NCBI GenBank assembly: GCA_016647705.1 | Contig: CM028328.1 | Span: forward strand, 43,407,429-43,471,428 | DNA from: Eucommia ulmoides | Taxonomy: Eukaryota; Streptophyta; Magnoliopsida; Garryales; Eucommiaceae | DNA: 64,000 nt | Direction of reading: 5' to 3' | Part shown: one piece after another, positions 56,217-64,000 of the stretch | Layout of the letters: each line of letters starts with the position of its first letter | Numbering within the stretch: the stretch's first letter is position 1 | The notes under the pieces: model-generated | Database searches by the model: none | Seen by the model: only the letters and a program-made list of their open reading frames with translations | What the model was told of the DNA's origin: nothing | Program-made: the position numbers and the translations under genes

Positions 56217-57524
56217 ATTTCATTTTAACAGTCCCACAAAAATTTTATATTTTATTTTATAATTTAATTTATTTTTTATTTTTTTTATTTTCAGAAAATA
56301 TAAAAAAAAAGGGAGGGGGAAGAAAAAAAAAAGAAAATAGAAAACAGAAAAAGTAGAAAAAAAAAAAAAAAAAAAAAGAGGGTGAAAAAAAAAAAAAAAA
56401 AAAAAAAGAAAAAAAAATATTTCATTTTTCTTGTCGAAATGGGAGTAGATTTCATTTTTTCCCCCTTGTTTCTTTTTTTCTTTCCTTTTGGGTTTCAGTT
56501 TCTGCTTCCTTACTGAATTGGACTACGATTTCTAGGACCTTTCACTCCCCATCCTTCTCTATAAATACCCTTCTCCTCCTCCTAGTTTAGACAAACAAAA
56601 ATTCAAAGAGAACACTTTCACCATTTACACTTTTTTATATTTCATTACATATAGGTTCTTTTAGATTTCATAATCCATATTGATTTCTTGTATTATTTAG
56701 ATGACATGTTTAGGACACTTTCACCCATTATATTTTTTTTTTTATATTTCATTACATATAGGTTCTTTTAGGTTTCAAAATCCACATCATTTTTTCTCAT
56801 TTTTCATATATATTAGATAATTAAATCATTGTCACGCATAATCACATTAATTCATTTGGTTTTCTATATTTTTTTTCCTATATTCATACCATTTTGCATT
56901 GGCACGTTTAAATTAATACCATTCTTGCACAAAAAATCATATAAGTAGTTTTTTAAGTTACTTTTGCATAAATAAACTAACATTCATATCATGCTAGTTT
57001 TTGCATTTATACTTTCATACATTTTCGTTTATTTTAGTTTACCCATTTAAATCAAAGAAATTCCTCGGAAACATAAATTAAACTACCCCCTGGGGACCAT
57101 CCTTATCGAAGCATTAATATTCAATAAGAAGTCATACCAGGAGAACATTCCCAAAATATAAAAACTTGTCCCATCTTATTTTTGAAAAATACCAATTAAT
57201 GTGTTTAATTGAACATAGGGTACCATTTTTGGAGCAGCATCTTGGGATTCCTAACACCTTTCTCGGGTGTAACTGACCCCTGAGATCTTAAATGAATCTT
57301 TGGTTTGACCGTCTTTTTTGGAGTCAATTTTTACTTAGGCCTTTTATGTTGTTTTCTAAAAACTCGGTGGCCTAAAACACCATTTAAAACTCATTCTAGG
57401 TGGCGACTCCTTATTTTTAAATGGCCTAAGTATTTTTTTGAGAAAATCGGCACCTTTAAAAACTCATTCTCTTTTACGCTCTTTATTATTTCATATTTTA
57501 TCATTCTGGAAAGTTGAGGCACAT
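56217..57524 (-). mobile_element. Solo-LTR-like Gypsy insertion in the minisatellite
   Basis: A 1.3-kb AT-rich block splits the 78-bp array; the repeat resumes in phase on the far side, so the block is an insertion. It starts TGTAAATATTTC and ends GGCACATCA. It contains A/T tracts, a 107-bp tandem duplication (56641-56760) and, at 57200-57430, the blocks GGTGTAACTGACCCC, 'CTCGGTGGCCT' and AGGTGGCGACTCC. These are shared in reverse with 36780-37040. No clear target-site duplication was found (GATGG at left, AATCGG at right), and exact ends are uncertain. Confidence 0.6.
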
Positions 57525-57765
57525 CAAATCGGTTGGAGGGTTACTTATCCTTGTCCATGGCTGGATATAGAACTTCTCCGCTCTGCCTTCGAGCTATGTT
57601 CATAGATCGGCTGGGCGAGTAGTCGTCTTTGTGCATGGCGGGATGGAGGGCTTCTCGGCTTCGTCTCTCAGATATGACCTTAGGTCAACTAGAGGGCTAC
57701 TCGTTTCCATCCATAACGGGATAGAGGTCTACTCGACTACACCTTTGAGTGGTGCTTGTTCCCCG
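57525..57765. repeat. 78-bp minisatellite, right part (about three units)
   Basis: Continues the array of 55880-56216, with units marked at about 57591, 57669 and 57746, for example 'TTCGAGCTATGTTCATAGATCGGCTGG'. It lies just downstream (in element sense) of gag. Confidence 0.8.
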
Positions 57766-58019
57766 ACTGGAAGCAATTCTTTGTGGTATATATTTTATTG
57801 TCCTAGAATTCAATATTTGGTCATTGCCAAAGAAGTTACCATAAATCTCCACGGAGCTAGTACACCCAAACATCGCGAGGAGATAAAAGTTAGGAGATCG
57901 TAACCTAATTGGTAGAAAAACTCGTCGACCCCTAACAACACCGAACGCAATCCTCATCTCGGAGCCTCTTTAATCCCTCTTCTTTTATTTTTTATTTTTT
58001 TGCCCTTATGTTTTTTTTT
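57766..58019 (-). other. Spacer between minisatellite and gag
   Basis: Contains T-rich tracts (57985-58028) and no recognisable protein; the short frames at 57631-57903 and 57697-57957 are not supported. Confidence 0.4.
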
Positions 58020-58446
58020 TTTTTTTTGTAACCCATTTTCTCTCTCTTCTAGCCATGAACCTCGGGTTGACATTATGGAAATAGGTGGCACGATCCATAT
58101 CTTGATCAAGGTTAGCAGTGGGGTTTGAGAAAAGTTCGTACAACAACCTCTAGTGCCTAAGATTGTCAATGAATTTGGATAGTACGACACTCTCAGAGAG
58201 CTCATCACAAATATTGGCTTCCCAATTGAATTTTTCCACATACTCCCTGAGAGATTCACTATGTTCTTACTAAAGGGCAAGGATGTGATCCATGGTGTTT
58301 GGTCTCCAGTGTGAGTAGCTGAAATGGGCCAGGAAAATATGCTCAAGCTCACAAAAGGTAGAGATAGAGGCTAGTCTGACGCGCTAGAACCACGACCTCG
58401 CTGTAACCGAGAAGAAGAGCGGGAAGCACTTGTACCTTATGGCTAT
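58020..58446 (-). pseudogene. Gypsy gag, C-terminal part (split by 58447-63623)
   Basis: On the minus strand the retrotransposon gag (capsid) domain is readable: ASISTFCELEHIFLAHFSYS, then MDHILAL, SLREYVEKFNWEANICDEL and NLRHQRLLYELFSNP. This follows the pattern of plant Gypsy capsids: an S-F-x-E-L-...-F...H-F-S segment, then 'E-S-L-R-E-Y-V-x-(R/K)-F-N-x-E'. One stop follows WF near 58386. It continues to the right of the later insertion at 63624. No zinc knuckle was found to the left, where low-complexity Lys codons begin. Confidence 0.8.
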
Positions 58447-60103
58447 TGATAGGTGTGATCCACCTACATATTTTCAAACCGAATTAAGTTAATTTTTGAA
58501 TGTTTATATAGTATTTTATTACATTTTAATTAGTTTTCATACTTTTTGTTTAAATCAGGCGTGTGGGGTAAAAAGATAGGAAACTGGAGCAAAAACGATA
58601 AGATCGAACCAAAAACGATTGAAGAATGGTGGAAAAAAAAAACTCGGAGGCAAAATTGTGAAACAAGCCCACCACCGCGGCGTCCAGACTACACCCGCAG
58701 CGGTGAAAAAACTGAGAAAGGCAAATGTTACTGATGGACCACCGCCTAGGCGAAAATCCAGCAGAGGAAACAAAGATAGGCTACTGACAGCCCACCGCCT
58801 AGGCATAAATTCAATAGATTGTTCTTTCTAGGCCACCGCTATCTTCATTGCCGCGGCGGTTACAAATCGACCTACCTTCTGCCTAGGCAAAGAGCCTCTA
58901 CACAGCCTAGATATTTTTAGGATATTTATTTAGATATTTTGCTTATAAATACCATTCCCTCTCCCCTTTATTGAACCCCCCATCCATTTGGGCACATTAA
59001 GATATATTTAGGCTAGCGTTTAGGAGTTTTAGAGGTAGACCTCACATCCCGAAGTGGAGAAGACGACGAATCGATTGTTGAGCGTTCTTAGCGGTTTATC
59101 TTCGGACGAGGCTAAGTTCTTTGATTGTTTTTTCTTATTTATTTATCTTAGGATCATGTGAGCATGTTTAGCTTGTTATTTCATTGCAAATGCGGCTAAG
59201 GCCATAGCTAAACATGGATTGTAGTAGGGATTAACACTACTATATTTATAAATATGTTGTTTGGATGATTTCGGTATCGCGTTTATGTTTGTTCTTCATA
59301 GTTTGATTGTGTTTATCGTATTATTTGTTTATTATGCTTAGTTAGATAAATGGAGAATATGGAGTTTTGACAAACCCCGGATTCGGATTAGGGTAAATGA
59401 ACGCCACGATTCTATAACCCGGTCTGGGTTTGAATCGTGGACAATCGATGACGTTGGGGCAAGACTCACATGACTTAGGGTTGTTAAGACGTTGAGGGGG
59501 ACTTCTTCGTTGACATGAAGTCACATTATATCCCTCATCTTACACTCGGTAGAGGTGGCGATGGAGTTTTAGAACGGAGATTGTCGATAAAATAAATACA
59601 ACGCATGATCCAATGACCCGGTCGGGAGTTGGATTATGTGCAATCAATGATGCCGGGTGAGACTCACGTGACCTAAGGTCATTAAGACGTTGAGGGGGAC
59701 TTCTTCGTTGACTCGAAGTTATGTATTCTCCCGTCTTACACTTGGGAGAGATGGCGGTGGAGTTTACATACCGAGATTGTCAAATAAGTTGAACACCGTA
59801 AATATGAGTAAATTGAGATTGAACACGTATTTGTAAACACGTTAATCCCTAGGTAATTATTGACCCTAAAATATATTGGTATATTAATATAGTTAATTTA
59901 GATTATATTAGTATTAGTTTAATTAATTAAATATATTTGTTTTTCGCCTAGATAAAATTAGGTCACGACAAATACAGTATTCGATAGTAATGACACCAAA
60001 CCCTGTGGATATGATAACCCGATCTTAACAATCACACTATACTAAAACTTAGACCTCGTATACTTGCGAGTGTAAGTAGCGGCGTAGTCCCACGCCACTA
60101 CCA
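58447..60103 (+). repeat. 5' LTR of the 58447-63623 element
   Basis: Starts TGATAGGTGTGATCC and ends CACGCCACTACCA. It contains CGCCTAGGCG-type palindromes at 58743-58752, 58797-58804 and 58881-58888. It also has a direct repeat of about 200 bp, 59380-59560 against 59590-59790, marked by 'AATGA(C/T)...CGTTGAGGGGGACTTCTTCGTTGAC'. A TATAAATACCATTCCC promoter-like box lies at 58944. Confidence 0.92.
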
Positions 60104-60109
60104 AGTTTT

Positions 60110-60127
60110 TGGCACCGTTGCCGGGGA
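60110..60127 (+). other. Primer-binding site, tRNA-Asp type
   Basis: TGGCACCGTTGCCGGGGA differs by one base from TGGCGCCGTTGCCGGGGA, complementary to the 3' end of tRNA-Asp as used by plant Athila/Tat elements. It begins 6 nt after the LTR. Confidence 0.88.
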
Positions 60128-62046
60128 TTGTTTTGATGTTACTACCGGAGAAACACAGTAACGGCCAGAGACTTAAGTTTTAGATAGGACAAGAAAGTAT
60201 ATCTTATTTAGGTATTGGCGATGCCGATATTGTGGGTAAATGACCCGATTTTACTTTAGGCAATTATTTTGTATATAATTTTTGTTCGTAGTTTTGTTTT
60301 TGTTTCCAATGCAGGGTACTTGCCGATGTTAGATCGTCAGGTATTGATGCATCTCTTTCGACGGGATTCCAATCATTTTTATGTTGCTTGGCCAAACACA
60401 TGAGCCAATGAGGCATTTCGTTGAAAGATCAAGCCATCCAGTGTAATACCTTGCCAATCTTGAGGGCGTTTTGAAAATATCAGGCCGAGGACATTAAACC
60501 ACATGCTTTTTGGGAGAAAACCCAAGGTCAAATAAGTTAATTCGTTACATCTGACTTGAATCAGAGGCGAGATCCTCTCGCCTCCCAGGTAAGTGCTCTA
60601 AACACCTTTCATTAACATGTTTAAATTTCATATGTTGAAGAATGATCATTGGGATCGCTGTGGACACTGTCTATTTTAAGTTTGGAAGTGATGTGTAGTA
60701 TTTAGTATTATTAGTTTATGTGTAATTGTTTCTCGTATTGCATGTGTGTTTATGTTAGAGTATGTTTATGTTTTTCTGCTATTTTGTTATATGTTGAGTT
60801 TTGTGTTCATCTAGGCTGTTACCCGATGATGATAATTATCCCTGATTGTTTTAGAGGTCAAGGGTAATACCCATGCATGTGTAATTCTGTGTGCTTGACT
60901 ATGCTTTTGGTAAAAATTATTGTAGATCCTAATTTGCACGAGCACATAGACTCAATGTATAGTTATTTAATTGATTTGAGGATGATTATCGACTAGCCAA
61001 ACTCATGATAACACATTAAGGATTCTTGAGCTTGATTGAGGGGAAACTTGAGGTGAAATCCTAGGCGAGGTAGTTCGAGAGACGTGATTTAGGCATTCTC
61101 TTTGTCACTTGAGCCTTTTGAAGCCTACCATGCAATATCATTATCCCTCGTTACCCTGTCGAAGCCTAAATGCAAATTCAATTCTGAACACATAAACTAA
61201 TACCCTGGCCAGTGGATCTTTCTCCACACCTAAATCCCTGAATTTAAAGGCACATTTAAGTGAATCAAGTTAACAATTGTAAATGCAACTTGATGTGACC
61301 AGTTGGGTTTAGGACGAACTTCTAATTGGTTTAGTATTTTTTTACTCACTTGTCGTTTTTCATTTGTATTTCACATACCCCTTCAATTGTTACAATCAAA
61401 TAAGTTTGGGGGTGTGTGCGTTGAAAAGAAAATAAAAAAAAATAGAAAAAAAAAAGAATCTAATGTAAATACGGTTTTTATTCCTGCTTCTTTTGACAAA
61501 TGAGTACGTGGGTCTTAAATGCATGTTCAGGATTGTTTCTAATCTAAGTGTGGGGGTTCAAGAGTTAATGTGCCAAGCGTTGAGCCTTGGGTAACGTTAA
61601 GTTAACAACGTTAACCCGTTTTCTATTCCGAAATACCCGTGGCCAAATATTCCTAAATCGAATCAAGTCCTTCTAATCTCTACGAACTACTTAGCCTACA
61701 TTAGTGAAGAGTGGACCCCAATCAGGCGTATGGTAATCCTAGTCCTTCATGGTCTAAGTCATGAATTTCGTTGCTGGATAATCGAATCTGGTAATTTTAT
61801 AGCTATATTATTGAGTCTCGCACTAACACGTTTACAGGATCTAGAATAACATTCACCATTATTGTATGTCAAAAATCTAGAACATTACATGATGTGCGTT
61901 ACCGCCTGAACTCGATATGATTAGTGGTTGTTGAGGGACAATAACTTGGCTGTTAGAAGAATTTAAAACTCACATGTTGTTATGTTTAGATTGTTTTAGG
62001 TTGTTTATTATTTAATTCAGTTTGTGTATTTTCATTTTCGTGTGTG
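60128..62046 (+). other. Structured noncoding internal region of the second element
   Basis: A block GCCGAGGACATTAAAC (60484) is followed by hairpin TTGGG-6 nt-CCCAA (60510-60525). Then comes a perfect 9-bp hairpin GAGGCGAGA-TCC-TCTCGCCTC (60564-60584), directly followed by the splice-donor-like CCCAGGTAAGTGC. Polypurine-like tracts are at 60677-60692, 61402-61418 (AAGTTTGGGGGTGTGTG) and 61546-61558. No ORF with a known domain; the frame at 61303-61503 ends in a Lys run and is not supported. Confidence 0.75.
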
Positions 62047-62087
62047 TTTGGCTCGAGGACTAGCCAAATTCCAAGTTTGGGGGTATT
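62047..62087 (+). other. Hairpin and polypurine tract before the 3' LTR
   Basis: Stem TTTGGCT (62047-62053) pairs with AGCCAAA (62062-62068) around the loop CGAGGACT. AAGTTTGGGGGTATT (62073-62087) then abuts the LTR. The arrangement matches 4631-4670. Confidence 0.8.
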
Positions 62088-63623
62088 TAATAGGTGTGAT
62101 CTACCTACATATTTTCACACCGAAGAACGGTGAGGCAAAATTGTGAAACAAGCCCAACGCCGCGGCATCCAGACCACCGCCATGGCAGTGAAAAAGTTGA
62201 GAAAGGCAAATGTTACTAATGGACCACCGCCTAGGCGGAGAAATCCACCACCTAGGCAAAAATCCAGTCGAGAAAACAAAGATAGACTACTGACGGCCCA
62301 TCACCTACGTAGAGAATTCCACTACCTACGCAGCAATTCAGCAGATTGTTCTTCCTAAGCCACCGCTGTCTTCATCATCATGGCGATCACAAACTCACCT
62401 ACCTCTGCCTAGGCGGAGAGCCTTTGCACAACCTAGATATTTTTAGGGTATTTATTTCGATATTTTGCTGATAAATACCATTCCCTCTCTCCTTTCTTGA
62501 ACCCCCCGGACATTTGGGCACCTTCAGCTATATTTAGGCTAGGGTTTAGGAGTTTTAGAGGTGGAGCTTACATCCCGAAGTGGAGAAGACGACGAATCGA
62601 ACGTTGAGTGTTCTTTGCAGTTTATCTTCGAACAAGGCTAAGTTCTTCGATTATTTTTCCTTATTTCTTTATATTAAGATCATGTCAGCATGTTTAGCTT
62701 GTTATTTCATTGTAAATATGGCTAAAGTCATAGCTAAAGCTGGATTGTAGTAGGGATTAACACTATATTTATAAATATGTTGTTTGGATGATTTCGGTGT
62801 CGCGTTTATGTTTGTTCTTCGTAGTTTGATTGTGTTTATTGTATTGTTTGTTTATCATGCTTAGTCAGATAAATAGAGGATACGAGGCTTTGACAAACCC
62901 CAGATTCGAATTAGGGTAAATGAACGCCATGATTCTATAACTCGGTCGGGGTTTGAATCGTAGACAATCGATGACATTGAGGCAAGACTCACACGACCTA
63001 GGGTCGTTAAGATGTTGAGCGGGACTTCTTCGTTGGCATGAAGTCACGTTATATCCCTCGTCTTAAACTCGGGAGAGGTGGCGAGGGAGTTTAATAACAG
63101 AGATTGTCGATAGGATAAATACAATGCACGATCCAGTGACCTGGTCGGGAGTTGGATTGTGTGTAATCATGATGCTGGGTGAGACTTACGTGACCTAGGG
63201 TCATTAAGACGTTCAGGGGGCCTTTTTCGTTGACTCAAAGTCATGTATTTTCCCGTCTTACACTCGGGAGAGGTGGCGGTGGAGTTTACATACCGAGATT
63301 GTTAAATAGGTCGAACACCATAAACGTGAGTAAATTGAGATCAAACACGTATTTGTAAACACGTTAATCCCTAGGCAATTCTTGACCCTAAAACATATTA
63401 GTATATTAATATAGTTAATTTAGGTTATATTAGTATTAGTTTAATTAATTAAATACATTTTTTCCACCTAGATAAAATTAGGTCACGACAAACGCAGTAT
63501 TCGATAGTAATGAAACCAATCCCTGTAGATACGATAATCTGATCTTAATTATCACACTATACTAGAACTTAGACCTCATGCACTTGCGAATGTAAGTAGT
63601 GGCATATTCCCATGCCACTACCA
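62088..63623 (+). repeat. 3' LTR of the 58447-63623 element
   Basis: Partner of 58447-60103; it starts TAATAGGTGTG, with the TG end mutated. It is 121 bp shorter, mainly because it lacks the segment 58490-58610 of the 5' LTR. The palindrome CCGCCTAGGCGG is at 62227-62238, with others at 62252-62259 and 62407-62414. Confidence 0.92.
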
Positions 63624-64000
63624 GCTATGGACTTAGTTCGCATGTTTATCTAGGGTCAAAAAATAGACAAGTGGTCCACAGGGTCTGAGGTCCTATCGTA
63701 AGTGATAATCTAGAGGTGTACGAAACGTCATAGCACTACCTCATCCAAAATTTTATCCATGAAGAGGGACCTTACCTCGATGGTGGGACTACTTGTTCCT
63801 CTTTCGCAAAGGATCTCTCGAAATCGCACTCAATGTCTGCAAGACAACTCTCTATTACTTCCGTTTGACCTTACGTGCTTGTCCCCTACTAGTAGGGCTA
63901 TGCAGATTACCTAGAAGACTCGACCCGCCCAAAAATTTTGACCTAAGTGATGCTCATTCTCTCCACACTCTCATTACTCCAGCCTTCTAACTCTTGCAAT
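63624..64000 (-). pseudogene. Gypsy gag, N-terminal part (continues from 58446)
   Basis: Minus-strand translation near 63690-63640 reads YDRTSDPVDHLSIF, the start of a plant Gypsy capsid domain ('Y-D-G-x-x-D-P-x-D-H-L'). Two stops follow, then the sequence runs into the duplicated GCTAT and on to 58446 in the same frame. The rest to 64000 is the upstream gag region, broken by stops. The window ends before the gag start. Confidence 0.7.

Larger units (their letters stand above)
58447..63623 (+). mobile_element. Second non-autonomous Athila/Tat-type LTR element (no gag or pol found)
   Basis: LTRs at 58447-60103 and 62088-63623 flank 1984 bp. The target-site duplication GCTAT is perfect (58442-58446 and 63624-63628). 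A tRNA-Asp-type primer-binding site follows the left LTR and a polypurine tract precedes the right LTR. The internal DNA has no recognisable gag or pol, only structured noncoding blocks shared with the element at 2895-9217, although the LTRs of the two are unrelated by eye. It interrupts the gag of the older Gypsy element. Confidence 0.92.

Noticed and set aside
57954..58352. Minus-strand ORF of 132 codons read as a protein in its own right
   Set aside because: The gag signature is in another minus frame over the same bases; this frame is its shadow and ends in a Lys run from a poly-T tract.

Overview
The window looks like nuclear DNA of a flowering plant, most likely a eudicot: it is AT-rich, its one intact gene has GT-AG introns, and almost everything else is nested LTR retrotransposon. 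No bacterial, organellar, rRNA, tRNA or CRISPR feature was seen. No discrete new system could be established; the most unusual signals are shared structured motifs in two pol-less retroelements and palindrome arrays in LTRs.

The only apparently functional gene is a five-exon cytochrome P450 on the minus strand (38407-42705). It has correct splice phases, about 523 residues and all P450 signature motifs. A TATA box, a G-box and a 27-nt C tract lie upstream, and a perfect 12-bp hairpin lies just past the stop codon.

Left of the gene (1-38280): the end of a long Copia LTR (1-1073) sits in a decayed Gypsy gag-protease-RT remnant (1074-2894, continuing at 9218). That remnant is split by a pol-less, Athila/Tat-type element (2895-9217, minus, TSD TAAGG). 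A decayed minus-strand Copia element follows (about 9869-12899), then a probable Copia solo LTR (13612-14105) and a Tat-like Gypsy element (14135-19981) with a dead RT, a 60-bp minisatellite and an antisense coding remnant. Two related 1.1-kb LTR-like repeats (22261-23422 and 35526-36636) enclose a solo 2.3-kb Copia LTR (24868-27159, TSD ATCAT) and a pol-less Copia element (28067-35409).

Right of the gene (43640-64000): a minus-strand Gypsy element, of which one LTR (43640-44511), a 78-bp minisatellite and gag can be seen, is interrupted three times. The interruptions are a full-length SIRE-like Copia element (44565-54214), a solo-LTR-like insert (about 56217-57524) and a second pol-less Athila/Tat-type element (58447-63623, TSD GCTAT) that splits gag.

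The repeats do not act together with the P450. They record successive insertions, and several non-autonomous elements must have relied on proteins from autonomous relatives.
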